35,792 nt of DNA from Prochlorococcus sp. AG-436-M02. Its GTDB lineage: Bacteria > Cyanobacteriota > Cyanobacteriia > PCC-6307 > Cyanobiaceae. Each line of letters begins with the position of its first letter. The first letter of the stretch is position 1. Positions 7,544 through 15,524 of this stretch are shown in pieces. The notes under the pieces were generated by a model that saw nothing but the letters and a program-made list of their open reading frames with translations, searched no databases and was not told where the DNA came from. The translations under genes were made by a program, and so were the position numbers. The stretch is from assembly GCA_003212515.1 (NCBI GenBank), contig QCPL01000014.1, positions 1 through 35,792 of the forward strand. The letters are read 5' to 3'.

Positions 7544-7747
7544 ATGTATATATTGAAGATGTTAATATCTCAGGTGTATCAAATGTTATTAACTCTATTT
7601 GGATTGGCTTCTTCTGAGCTAGGAGTAAATAGCTCAACAATAAATATAATTCTCTCCTTTGAAATTCTTTTTATGATAGGACTTCCACTTTTATTTGTTT
7701 TTATGTCTCAAGGCGGTTCTTTAACTTCAAGGAAGGTAAGTCTCTGA
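7544..7747 (+). CDS. Small hydrophobic protein, about 67 aa
   Basis: Two hydrophobic stretches (about residues 7-22 and 35-55) predict one or two membrane helices, with a short polar link (SSELGVNSST). The frame opens with GTG 7535, but ATG 7544 or 7559 is more likely. No family recognised and no clear ribosome binding site. Confidence 0.5.
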   Translation: MYILKMLISQVYQMLLTLFGLASSELGVNSSTINIILSFEILFMIGLPLLFVFMSQGGSLTSRKVSL

Positions 7748-7908
7748 GAAGCTAAAACCTTTGCTCTTTTTAAGCACATTCCCTAACAATGCAATTAGCG
7801 TCTTTCAAGAGTTAATATTTTTTAGTTCTTGCATTTATATTTCATCGTAGCCACTCCGTATTTAGAATTAACGAAACTTTTTATGGAGTTGGGAAAATAA
7901 TGCAATAA

Positions 7909-8436
7909 ATGAATGCGATAACTGCTATTTTCTCTAAAGATCCCAAAAGCAATGTCATGTTAGTAAACGTAAAAGGCACAGTCGTTCAAACTGCGATTGG
8001 AGAGAAGAAGAGTCTTGGAGAGTACGCTGGGAAAGTCTTGTTGATTGTTAATGTTGCAAGTCGTTGTGGAAATACTCCTCAGTACTCAGGTTTGCAGAAA
8101 CTTCAAGATAAATATAAAGACCAGGGTTTTGCTGTTTTGGGGTTCCCTTGTAATGATTTTGGCGGGCAAGAACCAGGAACCCTTGATGAAATTAAAGATT
8201 TTTGCTCATTAAAATTTGGAGTTAATTTTGAACTTTTTAATAAGGTTCATGCAAAAGGTTCAACTACAGAACCTTATACAACCCTTAATAAGACTGAGCC
8301 TTCTGGAGATGTAAGTTGGAATTTTGAGAAATTTTTAGTTGGTAAGGATGGAAATGTAATCGCACGTTTTCAGCCAGGTATCGAGCCATCGAATGAAGAG
8401 TTGGTAGCTGCAATTGAGGTTGCCTTGGCTTCATGA
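7909..8436 (+). CDS. Glutathione peroxidase family protein (probably thioredoxin-dependent)
   Basis: 175 residues. The peroxidatic Cys is residue 53 in NVASRCGNTPQYSGLQ. The remaining tetrad is Gln 87 (in CNDFGGQEPGT), Trp 137 and Asn 138 (SWNFEKF). A second Cys at 99 (EIKDFCS) sits where plant and yeast GPX-like enzymes have their resolving Cys, implying thioredoxin rather than glutathione as reductant. Selenocysteine is replaced by Cys, as is usual in cyanobacteria. ATG 7909 is the longest start; Met 17 is an alternative. The rhomboid gene begins 10 nt downstream, so they are probably co-transcribed. Confidence 0.94.
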   Translation: MNAITAIFSKDPKSNVMLVNVKGTVVQTAIGEKKSLGEYAGKVLLIVNVASRCGNTPQYSGLQKLQDKYKDQGFAVLGFPCNDFGGQEPGTLDEIKDFCSLKFGVNFELFNKVHAKGSTTEPYTTLNKTEPSGDVSWNFEKFLVGKDGNVIARFQPGIEPSNEELVAAIEVALAS

Positions 8437-8446
8437 AGATTGGTGC

Positions 8447-9034
8447 ATGACTTTCAAAATAGACAAATTTGATTGGCAATATCTTATTCCTCTTAGCACG
8501 ATAGTTTTTATCTTTTTTGGGACTAACGTCTTTGGACTTTTAGAAAAGATTGATCTGGCATATTTTTCAGGGCGCCTTTTTTTTCAACCATATAGAATCC
8601 TTACGTCCCATTTTGTTCATTATGATCAAAATCATTTACTTGCAAATATTTTTGGGATCGTTATAGCTAGATATTTTTTAAAGGAAATGAAACTTAAGAG
8701 TAAGAGTTTTGTTCTTGCTCTTATTCCATTGCTTATTATTTTTCAGTCTTGCTTTCAATGGTTAGTAGATATATACATATTTGGGAACCGAATGTCTCTT
8801 TTAATAGGTTTTAGTGGAATTCTTTATGGGATATATTCATTTATTTTATTGAGTTCAATTTATGGAAAAGAAAAATTTCTTAATCTTCATATTGGTTTAT
8901 CTCGCAACCCAAAAGTATGCAATGCAATATCCTTTTTAATTGGAATAGGTATCTGTTTCTCTCTTTTACCAAAGATCAGCCTGACAGGACACTTGACTGG
9001 GTTTATTGCCGGAGTTCTTCTTTTTGTGTTCTAG
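8447..9034 (+). CDS. Rhomboid-family intramembrane serine protease
   Basis: A 195-residue polytopic membrane protein. The catalytic Ser is residue 123 in GFSG and the catalytic His is residue 182 in GHLTGFIAG. The upstream HFVHYDQNHLLANIFG segment (55-70) matches the rhomboid TM2 motif with His 63 and Asn 67. These proteases cut membrane proteins within the bilayer; the substrate is unknown. An in-frame ATG at 8414 would overlap the glutathione peroxidase gene, so I chose ATG 8447. The C-terminus ends soon after the His helix, a minimal rhomboid core. Confidence 0.88.
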   Translation: MTFKIDKFDWQYLIPLSTIVFIFFGTNVFGLLEKIDLAYFSGRLFFQPYRILTSHFVHYDQNHLLANIFGIVIARYFLKEMKLKSKSFVLALIPLLIIFQSCFQWLVDIYIFGNRMSLLIGFSGILYGIYSFILLSSIYGKEKFLNLHIGLSRNPKVCNAISFLIGIGICFSLLPKISLTGHLTGFIAGVLLFVF

Positions 9035-9132
9035 ATATTAGCCATTGTCGTTTTAATAGATATTTTCTTCTGAAGGAATCTAAGTAGAATTTTATAATTC
9101 TCTATAGCTAGTTACATAAGGAACATTGTCCT

Positions 9133-9166
9133 TACTAAAAAAACTTCCCTGAATTGTTTTTTAGTA
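9133..9166. terminator. Bidirectional terminator-like hairpin between convergent genes
   Basis: TACTAAAAAAAC (9133-9144) faces GTTTTTTAGTA (9156-9166) around an 11-nt loop, an 11-bp stem with one bulged A. A- and T-runs lie in the arms on both strands, and short outer ACATT/AATGT arms extend it. It sits between the rhomboid gene and the convergent basic protein gene, so it could end both transcripts. Confidence 0.55.
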
Positions 9167-9170
9167 TTTA

Positions 9171-9222
9171 ATGTCAGAGAGAGGAATTGCACCTCTCAAC
9201 CCGCTTTTACGGAGCTGACTAT
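9171..9222 (-). ncRNA. tRNA-like structured element (possible tRNA remnant)
   Basis: Read on the minus strand, GTCAG (9219-9215) pairs with CTGAC (9177-9173), enclosing two hairpins. The first is CCG-TAAAAG-CGG, resembling a variable arm. The second is GAGAGG-TGCAATT-CCTCTC, a 6-bp stem with a 7-nt loop that matches a tRNA T-arm except for G instead of T at position 55. A discriminator-like A follows CTGAC. There is no D arm or proper anticodon arm, so this is not a working tRNA. It may be a decayed tRNA 3' half or the structured 3' end of the basic protein mRNA. Confidence 0.35.
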
Positions 9223-9238
9223 TTTAATTATTTTAAGT

Positions 9239-9766
9239 CTAAGCTTGAGGCGATGCAGATGGAGTTTTGGAGGTGTTTCTTGCTCTCCTGGCACGTCTAG
9301 CCGGTCTAGGAGTAGTGGCTTTTGCTGTTGGCTCTTTTTTAATAGAAGATGACTTTGCTGCAACTTCTTTCTTTGCACTTTGCTTCTTAACGGTAGAAGT
9401 TTTAGCTTTTTTATCCGTTGCTTTGACTTTTGATTTAGTTGTCTTCTTGTTAGGTGACGACTTTGTCGCCTTGCTTCCTTTGCGAGTTCGATGGCTTAAT
9501 ATCATTGCCCATTCATCGGCACTAATATTGGCGGGTTTGTTCCCATGGGCTTCAGAAACTTTTGCAGCTTTTTCAATATCCTTTATGAGATTACTCCATG
9601 AAGAAGCGTAGCGCTTATCTGATTGAGATTTGGCACCACTCTCAACCAAGGATTCAACGACTCCTGCGGCTGTAATTTTTTTACGACGCCGATTAAAGAT
9701 TTCCTTTTGAAGCTGTGCAATTAAGGCATCTGCCTTTGCACTGAGTTTGATAGTAAATTGAGACAT
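9239..9766 (-). CDS. Basic protein with histone-H1-like C-terminal tail
   Basis: 175 residues. The N-terminal 95 residues form a folded region (MSQFTIKLSAKADALIAQLQ, then NRRRKKITAAGVVESLVESG) that resembles a ribbon-helix-helix-like strand-helix-helix. Residues 96-175 are Lys/Ala/Ser/Thr-rich with PARRARRAR near the end, like histone-H1-type bacterial tails. DNA or RNA binding is inferred from composition; the specific role is unknown. The ATG at 9766 is followed by good coding sequence. The tail is low-complexity and likely to vary in length between strains. Confidence 0.72.
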   Translation of the reverse strand: MSQFTIKLSAKADALIAQLQKEIFNRRRKKITAAGVVESLVESGAKSQSDKRYASSWSNLIKDIEKAAKVSEAHGNKPANISADEWAMILSHRTRKGSKATKSSPNKKTTKSKVKATDKKAKTSTVKKQSAKKEVAAKSSSIKKEPTAKATTPRPARRARRARNTSKTPSASPQA

Positions 9767-10054
9767 CGAAAAAGATTACCTATTACAATATCTACCATAA
9801 AAAGCTGGATAACTCAACTCATATTCTACTTTGCAGGAGACATGCTTCCTCTTGGTCGCTAATTTGTTAAGCTCCATAATTTGATGCTTTGCTGAAAATT
9901 CTTCTAGGCTTGATCAAAATGGTCAGATGTTATTTGTAGAGAGGTTCAGCTCCATCAAGAGCTATTGAATAAAAAATAGAAAAATTTTCCTTAAATAATC
10001 TGGTTTGGGTAGTTGAAGCAACTCTTTTTATTAGAAGACTTGTTTATTCTTCAA

Positions 10055-10252
10055 TTAGGCTGCTCTTCTCTGGGATTGTTGGATAAGTTTTTTAGCTCTT
10101 TTGCGTCTAACGTTTTTATTCATCTCTTCTGTTAATTTGATGTATCTTTGCATTGCATCCCTACTTGCAAAACCTTTTTCTGCTTTTCTTTTCTCTTCCT
10201 GTTTGATTGGGAGAAGAAGCTCAGTCATTGATCTTAGTATTGGAAAAACCAT
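10055..10252 (-). CDS. Small basic protein, 65 aa (57 aa from second Met)
   Basis: Highly charged and helical, with a C-terminal NVRRKRAKKLIQQSQRRAA tail. The frame begins at ATG 10252, but Met 9 (10228) gives the more typical soluble start MTELLLPIKQEEKRK. It resembles short nucleic-acid- or ribosome-associated cyanobacterial proteins only in composition. Its first ATG overlaps by one base the TGA of an upstream 55-codon frame. Confidence 0.6.
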   Translation of the reverse strand: MVFPILRSMTELLLPIKQEEKRKAEKGFASRDAMQRYIKLTEEMNKNVRRKRAKKLIQQSQRRAA

Positions 10253-10419
10253 CAGCTTTTTTTTAATACCTCTCTTTTATTAGACTTTAGACGTAACTCT
10301 TCGTTCTTCATTCGATTGTGATTTGACGTTACGTACGTCAAATCATAAGTAGACAAACCATGCCTATTAGGATCGAATAGGTTGCTTGAGTTTTTCCTAT
10401 ACCGATGCTTTTGGTACAT
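10252..10419 (-). CDS. Possible small basic ORF, 55 aa
   Basis: Direct translation from ATG 10419 gives 55 hydrophilic, basic residues (MYQKHRYRKNSSNLFDPNRH first) and a TGA that overlaps the next ATG as TGATG. The coupling geometry favours translation, but the frame also contains a perfect palindrome, and such a sequence could be chance in a long spacer. No family recognised. Confidence 0.22.
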   Translation of the reverse strand: MYQKHRYRKNSSNLFDPNRHGLSTYDLTYVTSNHNRMKNEELRLKSNKREVLKKS

Positions 10420-10812
10420 CCCATTAATTCTTTTTTTAATTCTAATGGTTAATTATTTAACTTCAAGCCATTTTTTAGATACCTATAATTTTTCGATTTT
10501 TTTGAGACTACCTATTAAGAACAATTAGATCAAGATTAGAGTTGTAGTTTTATCTTCGATTTGTATTTCTAAAAATCACTAGATTCGTTGGCCAACACTA
10601 AGAAAGAAACATAGAGCATGGAATTAAAATTAGAAGAATAATGATGCTTATCTCTAAATGAGATAATTCACCTCTTACTTGGATGTTATGACCAAAAATT
10701 AAGGTTAGCTTTCTATTTTGATGCCAATGGCTTACCCCTCATTATTTTAATATACCCCAACATAACAATTAACTGTAATCAACTTGTGAATGAGACATTC
10801 CAAGCTTGAAGA
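10253..10812. other. 560-nt spacer with two palindromes
   Basis: Apart from the doubtful 55-codon frame it holds no gene I can support. It contains the 11-bp palindrome at 10319-10345 and a weaker hairpin, TTATCTC-TAAAT-GAGATAA (10648-10666). The sequence is AT-rich with poly-T tracts. No tRNA, IS remnant or integrase seen. Confidence 0.5.
10319..10345. repeat. Perfect 11-bp inverted repeat
   Basis: TGATTTGACGT (10319-10329) and ACGTCAAATCA (10335-10345) are exact reverse complements around TACGT. There is no U-run after it in either direction, so a protein-binding operator or a structured RNA is as likely as a terminator. It lies upstream of the small basic protein gene at 10055. Confidence 0.6.
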
Positions 10813-11016
10813 CTATTCGGTAAAGACTTCGTTGTATAACGAAAAAGCACCGGCAAAGGATATTGCGCCTCCACTTAAGTAAGTAAAGAGTTTTCCTTTT
10901 TCGCCTGCATCATAAACTTTTGTTGTAATGAGACCATAATCAATAATTGTGCTAAACAAAAGCCAAGCTACTATCCAACAGCAAACATATAGAAAAAGCT
11001 TCATGGGAGTGTTCAT
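10813..11016 (-). CDS. Small membrane protein, 67 aa
   Basis: Two hydrophobic segments (about residues 5-24 and 43-60) with a polar link containing YDAGEKGK predict a helical hairpin. Met 5 is an alternative start. Family not recognised. The gene stands between long spacers and points away from the desaturase gene at 11301. Confidence 0.65.
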   Translation of the reverse strand: MNTPMKLFLYVCCWIVAWLLFSTIIDYGLITTKVYDAGEKGKLFTYLSGGAISFAGAFSLYNEVFTE

Positions 11017-11162
11017 GAAAATGTTTCGTTCATTTAGGTTATAAATAGTGCATGTTTTAATTAAATATTTATTAGGGTTAGAGTTCTTTATGAGACTTAA
11101 TTAAAAGTCATACAAATGGCTTAAAAATTGAAGTGATGACTTCTTTTTAGTTATTAATACCC

Positions 11163-11285
11163 ATGCCAATTTATTCCATTTGTAGTCATATATTACAGCC
11201 TGCAAATCGTGTTCAAACTTATCCATTTGTAGAATTGCTTGTTAGTGTCGGGATGTCTTCTTCTACGACCACATCTAGATTCTGA
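11163..11285 (+). CDS. Possible leader ORF upstream of desaturase, 40 aa
   Basis: An ATG-to-TGA frame of 40 residues ending 15 nt before the TTG start of the desaturase gene. The product has a hydrophobic middle and a Ser/Thr-rich end (VGMSSSTTTSRF). The repeat CCATTTGTAG occurs twice inside it. It could be a leader peptide or chance. Confidence 0.2.
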   Translation: MPIYSICSHILQPANRVQTYPFVELLVSVGMSSSTTTSRF

Positions 11286-11300
11286 GAAATAAACATTGAG

Positions 11301-12506
11301 TTGACCGCTCCTAGCCCTAAATTAGATAAAACTTTCTTTCTACAGCCTAAAAGTTTGAAAAACGTCCTTCTTTCTGGTCTTAATGGTCAGGCCTTGGCAG
11401 TGAAGATGACTGACATCCCAAGTATGTCAGCTATTACAAATGTTGTCTCAGATCGATGCTTTACGCGTCAAACACTTACATCTCTATTATATCTGTTCCA
11501 ATCAATCTTTATTCAAGCGATTGTTGTTGTAATTGGTCTTGCTATACCGCTTAAGCAATCAATGCTGTTGGTATGGATCTTATATGCAGTAGTTTCAGGA
11601 ACAACAGCTATGGGTTTTTGGGTTATTGCCCATGAATGTGGTCATGGTGCTTTTTCAAATAATCGTAGGTTAGAGACGATAGTTGGATATGTTTTGCACA
11701 CGATTTTGTTAGTTCCTTATTTTTCTTGGCAAAGATCTCATTCAATTCACCATAGATTTACTAATCACATAACAGATGGCGAAACACATGTTCCTTTAGT
11801 AATAGGAGGTAACGGTATTAGTGAGCAACCTGGTGGTGATGAGGAGATGGCTTTCTCTCAATTCATTGGGAAGATACCTTTTGGAGTTTTGCAGTTGACT
11901 CTTCACTTGTTAGTTGGCTGGCCTGCATATTTACTTGCTGGCAAAACTGGTGGACCCAAGTATGGAATGTCGAATCATTTTTGGCCAAGGGCGCCTTTTT
12001 CTAGGAAAATGTGGCCAGCAAATTGGCCTAAGAAAATTTGGATGTCTGATTTTGGGATAGGAATTGTTTTAAGCTTGTTGTTTTACTGGGGGTGGAATTT
12101 GGGAATGGCTTCAGTCTTAACTATGTACTTTGCGCCTTTACTAGTAGTTAATTGTTGGCTAGTTGTCTACACATGGTTGCATCATACTGATACGGATGTT
12201 CCACACCTGTCAGGCTCAGACTTTTCCTTTATGCGAGGCGCTTTCCTCTCAATAGATCGTCCTTATGGAAGGATTCTAAACTTCCTGCATCATCATATTG
12301 GGTCTACTCATGTGATTCATCACATAGCGCCTTCCATTCCTCACTATCACGCAAAGGAGGCGACAAGGGCTATTAAACAAGTTTTTCCCAAAATTTATCT
12401 CTTCGATCCCACCCCAATACATTTAGCTCTTTGGAGAATTGCAGTTAATTGTGTTGCGGTTAAAGCTGAAAAAGGAAGTTTCAGATATCTCTGGCAAAGA
12501 CCTTGA
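11301..12506 (+). CDS. Fatty-acid desaturase, plant FAD2/delta-12-like type
   Basis: 401 residues, polytopic, with three histidine boxes: HECGH (111-115), HSIHH (147-151) and HVIHH (337-341), plus TWLHHTDTDVPH before the last. This arrangement is that of the membrane acyl-lipid or FAD2-like desaturases, which introduce a double bond (often delta-12) using ferredoxin or cytochrome electrons in the thylakoid or plasma membrane. The frame opens at TTG 11301; the first ATG is at 11406 (residue 36), and the 35 residues between contain no helix, so either start is possible. Regiospecificity cannot be read from sequence. Confidence 0.93.
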   Translation: MTAPSPKLDKTFFLQPKSLKNVLLSGLNGQALAVKMTDIPSMSAITNVVSDRCFTRQTLTSLLYLFQSIFIQAIVVVIGLAIPLKQSMLLVWILYAVVSGTTAMGFWVIAHECGHGAFSNNRRLETIVGYVLHTILLVPYFSWQRSHSIHHRFTNHITDGETHVPLVIGGNGISEQPGGDEEMAFSQFIGKIPFGVLQLTLHLLVGWPAYLLAGKTGGPKYGMSNHFWPRAPFSRKMWPANWPKKIWMSDFGIGIVLSLLFYWGWNLGMASVLTMYFAPLLVVNCWLVVYTWLHHTDTDVPHLSGSDFSFMRGAFLSIDRPYGRILNFLHHHIGSTHVIHHIAPSIPHYHAKEATRAIKQVFPKIYLFDPTPIHLALWRIAVNCVAVKAEKGSFRYLWQRP

Positions 12507-12681
12507 AAACTTCTCTTCTCTCAAAATTAGTTCATAGCTACACAATAGTAGAAGAAGGTGATAAACGATCAGACAATTAATCAGAATTTTTCACATCTAC
12601 AAAGATTTTTAATCATTATTTATAACAAAAGAAAGAAATATTCGACTCAATGCATTGAAATTAGTCACCAAGCTGTTACAA

Positions 12682-12698
12682 AAAAACTAGTAGTTTTT
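12682..12698. promoter_or_regulatory. Odd palindrome just upstream of the 12707 gene
   Basis: AAAAACTA and TAGTTTTT flank a single G (12690), an 8-bp-arm palindrome ending 9 nt before the start codon. It could be an operator, or a chance product of A/T richness. A hairpin with a one-base loop cannot form fully, which favours a protein site over RNA structure. Confidence 0.3.
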
Positions 12699-12706
12699 GT
12701 AGATGA

Positions 12707-13171
12707 ATGACGGTTGGTACTTTTCCGAAAAAACAACAAAGAGATGTTAGATCTAAATACCATAAATACCATTTGCTTATAAATCATTTAGAATCCACTT
12801 ATGAGTTAGTACAAGAACAAGTTTTTTCAAAATTTCATAGTTCCGCTAATCTTTCGAATCCTTGCAAACTGGATTCAAAGCATACTTCGATTGAAATTAA
12901 GAAGGACTTTTACTCTAGATATTTAAAGAAAACATTTTTGACTTCGCTAATGCGCTTAGATGCAAAAGGAGGAGATCTAGCAAGATATACTATGAATCTT
13001 CGGGAAAGAAGTATTAATTGGACTCGAGGAAGATTTAATGGAGATATTGAGAAAATAATTTTAAAGGATGGTCTAATTATAGAGAAGACATTTATAACTG
13101 CTAAAGGGCAAAGGATTAAAATTAATCGTTCAGAATTAGGAATTTTTGCCAGATTTTTTAGAATTTCATGA
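12707..13171 (+). CDS. Hypothetical basic protein, 154 aa
   Basis: A soluble, Lys/Arg-rich protein with a helical N-terminal half and a beta-like C-terminal half containing KIILKDGLIIEKTFITAKG (about residues 116-134). The ATG at 12707 overlaps another ATG at 12703 in a different phase. I do not recognise a family. It is between two desaturase genes but nothing in it suggests lipid metabolism. Confidence 0.6.
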   Translation: MTVGTFPKKQQRDVRSKYHKYHLLINHLESTYELVQEQVFSKFHSSANLSNPCKLDSKHTSIEIKKDFYSRYLKKTFLTSLMRLDAKGGDLARYTMNLRERSINWTRGRFNGDIEKIILKDGLIIEKTFITAKGQRIKINRSELGIFARFFRIS

Positions 13172-13318
13172 AATAGCTATAAGTAATATGGAGTGGTTAC
13201 ATTTTTCAAGCAACTTGTATCCATATCATTTATATATCCCTAAATAACTGGGAATTTGGATGCAATAGCTTTTATACCATTATTTGTTTAATGATTTCAT
13301 TTTAAATTTTTAGATACT

Positions 13319-13711
13319 ATGAGAAAACTTAGTTGGGATGATTTTGATTCTTGCTTAAGCCAAATAACTCTTGCCTGCAGAGGGAAACAATTTTCGGGTG
13401 TTTATGGCTTCCCTAGAGGTGGTCTTTGTATGTCAGTTGCTATAAGTCATTTGTTGACTATTCCCTTCCTTAATGAACCTATTCCTAACTCATTAATTGT
13501 TGATGATGTTTACGATACAGGTTTCACTCTTAATAAAATTAAAAACCTTTATGGGATTACAGTATTTGTCTGGTTCAGCAAAGTGGAACCTGTTTGGTGG
13601 AATGCTGTAGAAGTGTGTGATCCTTCAGAGTGGCTTGTTTTCCCATGGGAGAATCCTTTGTTAGCAGTGAAAGAAGAACAATCTTTTCAACTTAGGAGGG
13701 GCAAAGCATAG
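13319..13711 (+). CDS. Type I phosphoribosyltransferase-domain protein
   Basis: 130 residues. The PRPP-binding motif LIVDDVYDTGFTL (residues 59-71) and the upstream GVYGFPRGGLCM loop (27-38) identify a type I phosphoribosyltransferase fold. Length is short, like the archaeal/cyanobacterial stand-alone xanthine or hypoxanthine PRTase-like proteins. The C-terminal WFSKVEPVWWNAVEVC segment is Trp-rich, as in base-binding hoods. A role in purine salvage is plausible but the base cannot be told. Confidence 0.85.
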   Translation: MRKLSWDDFDSCLSQITLACRGKQFSGVYGFPRGGLCMSVAISHLLTIPFLNEPIPNSLIVDDVYDTGFTLNKIKNLYGITVFVWFSKVEPVWWNAVEVCDPSEWLVFPWENPLLAVKEEQSFQLRRGKA

Positions 13712-13783
13712 TTATATCTGCAACTGAAAAATCTTTTTACTTAGCATCACAATATAGCTTCTTTTCTCTTAATCGATTAACTT

Positions 13784-14050
13784 ATGAGAAAATTTCTCAA
13801 AATGATTCTTTTAAAGATAACCAATGCGTCTGAAGTCGTTAAAGCTAAAGCAGGTAAGCTTTTTGAGAAGATAACTCCTGATAGGATTGATCAGAAGTTA
13901 GTAGAAGCTCAGGTTATTCAGACAATGATTGAGCAGCTTAAATTAGAAGGACTTAAAGGAGAGATCTCCAGTGTAAAAGGCTTAGAGCTTCAGGGTACTT
14001 CACTGCTAACAAAGAGCAGTTTTGTTGTGAAAGAGACTAAAACATTTTGA
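13784..14050 (+). CDS. Conserved hypothetical protein, 88 aa (82 aa from second Met)
   Basis: A helical, basic N-terminal region (KITNASEVVKAKAGKLFEKI) is followed by a beta-like tail (LELQGTSLLTKSSFVVKET). The first ATG is 13784; Met 7 (13802) gives a cleaner start. The pattern suggests a small cyanobacterial protein of unknown function. It lies 222 nt upstream of the second desaturase. Confidence 0.65.
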   Translation: MRKFLKMILLKITNASEVVKAKAGKLFEKITPDRIDQKLVEAQVIQTMIEQLKLEGLKGEISSVKGLELQGTSLLTKSSFVVKETKTF

Positions 14051-14272
14051 CTCTTTTTTTCAGCTTATTCCCATGAACTATTGATTGACACCTGCAATTG
14101 ATTTTTAGCTTTCTAGTTGATTGAGTTACCTCCAAGTAGAGCATTTTCATGCTAATAGGCATTTGGTTGTTGGTTTTTCTTCTGGACTTGTAACAACAAG
14201 ATTTAGGAAAGACGATCAATTTAGATTTTTTAGGACATTTGAATGTAATACTTATAGAGCAGCTGGAAAAAC

Positions 14273-15394
14273 TTGGTAGAACTTACACAAAAACGAGCAG
14301 TTAAGAAGTTTGATTTTATTATTGCTCCATATTTACATAGGAGTAACACTAAAGCGACTTGGCAAGTCTTGATAACAGTTCTCCCAATTATAGGGCTTTG
14401 GATCTTCATCGAATTTATATCTAGATCAGCTTCTCCTATTTTTATTAAGAGCATTGAAATCGCACCTTTATTGGGGTTCTTAACTTTGTTGTCATTGCGA
14501 ACATTTTCTTTAATGCATGATTGCGGACATGGATCACTTTTTCGAACCCGCTGGCTTAATAGATTAGTTGGCTTTTTCCTTGGAGTACTCAATGCAATTC
14601 CACAACATCCTTGGTCAACTGATCATGCATTCCATCATAGGCATAATGGCAATTGGGAGATATATCGAGGACCTATTGATGTACTTACACTCAAAGAGTT
14701 TAATGAATTGTCGAGAATAAGTAAGTTTTTATATTCCTCTAGTCGTCATTGGTTGATGTTATTCCCAGGAGGTTTTTTTTACCTTGTTATTAAACCTCGA
14801 TTGGCTCTTACAATGGTAATAATGAATTTCCTTCGATCAGTATTAAATGAACTTGTACAAAATTTAATTAAGAGAGATTTTTCAAATTTATTAGTTTTTA
14901 AAACAAGACTCCGTTCAAGCCATTCAGGATATGGAAATACATCTTATGAGATGATTGATTTAATTGCTAACAATGTACTGGTTTTAACTTTGTGGTTTTT
15001 TATGAGTAAATGGCTTGGGGTTGCTTTATTCTTAACTTGTTATTCGATAGTTATGACTGCATCATCAGCAATATTTATTTGTATCTTTTTTATTCAGCAT
15101 AATTTTAAAGGCTCATATGCAAATGCTACTGCTCAATGGAGTCTCCTTCGTGGAGCAGTTGATGGTAGTAGTAACTTGGATTTGCCAAAGTACTTAAATT
15201 GGTTCCTAGCAGATATCTCTTATCACAGTATTCATCATTTATGTGATCGTATTCCAAATTATAATTTGCAGGCCTGTCACAAACGCAACGAACATTTACT
15301 TGTAAATGCAACAGTCTTAAAGATTCAAGATATACCAGGATGTTTCAAGTATATTCTTTGGGATAAGGAGGCTCAGGAGTTGTCAACAATATGA
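14273..15394 (+). CDS. Fatty-acid desaturase, second type (DesA/omega-6-like)
   Basis: 373 residues with several membrane helices. Its boxes are HDCGH (82-86), HAFHH (118-122) and HSIHH (318-322), with QHNF near 275 and NW-rich spacing after box 2. They differ from the first desaturase, so it probably acts on another position or substrate. No ATG occurs before Met 81, which lies in the first box, so a non-ATG start is compulsory; I take TTG 14273, just after an in-frame stop at 14255. Omega-6 or omega-3 activity is likely from family resemblance only. Confidence 0.9.
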   Translation: MVELTQKRAVKKFDFIIAPYLHRSNTKATWQVLITVLPIIGLWIFIEFISRSASPIFIKSIEIAPLLGFLTLLSLRTFSLMHDCGHGSLFRTRWLNRLVGFFLGVLNAIPQHPWSTDHAFHHRHNGNWEIYRGPIDVLTLKEFNELSRISKFLYSSSRHWLMLFPGGFFYLVIKPRLALTMVIMNFLRSVLNELVQNLIKRDFSNLLVFKTRLRSSHSGYGNTSYEMIDLIANNVLVLTLWFFMSKWLGVALFLTCYSIVMTASSAIFICIFFIQHNFKGSYANATAQWSLLRGAVDGSSNLDLPKYLNWFLADISYHSIHHLCDRIPNYNLQACHKRNEHLLVNATVLKIQDIPGCFKYILWDKEAQELSTI

Positions 15395-15524
15395 ATTCCT
15401 CATTATCCGTAGATTTTTTAGTAACTTATTTCTTTAAAGGTAAAAATATTCTTAAACCTTAACTGTAAAATAATTAAGTTAGATTATCACCTTATTTATT
15501 TGCAATGGAATTAGTTCTAGGCAT

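Noticed and set aside
9196-9611. Frames inside the basic-protein gene, both strands
   Set aside because: Low-complexity Lys/Ala tails create long shadow frames; they lack independent starts or motifs.
12840-12870. TTTCGAATCC resembling a tRNA T-loop
   Set aside because: It lies inside the 154-aa coding frame and has no acceptor or anticodon pairing around it.
14037-14592. Minus-strand frames 14037-14219 and 14230-14592
   Set aside because: They cover an intergenic region and the start of the second desaturase in antisense and show no conserved features.
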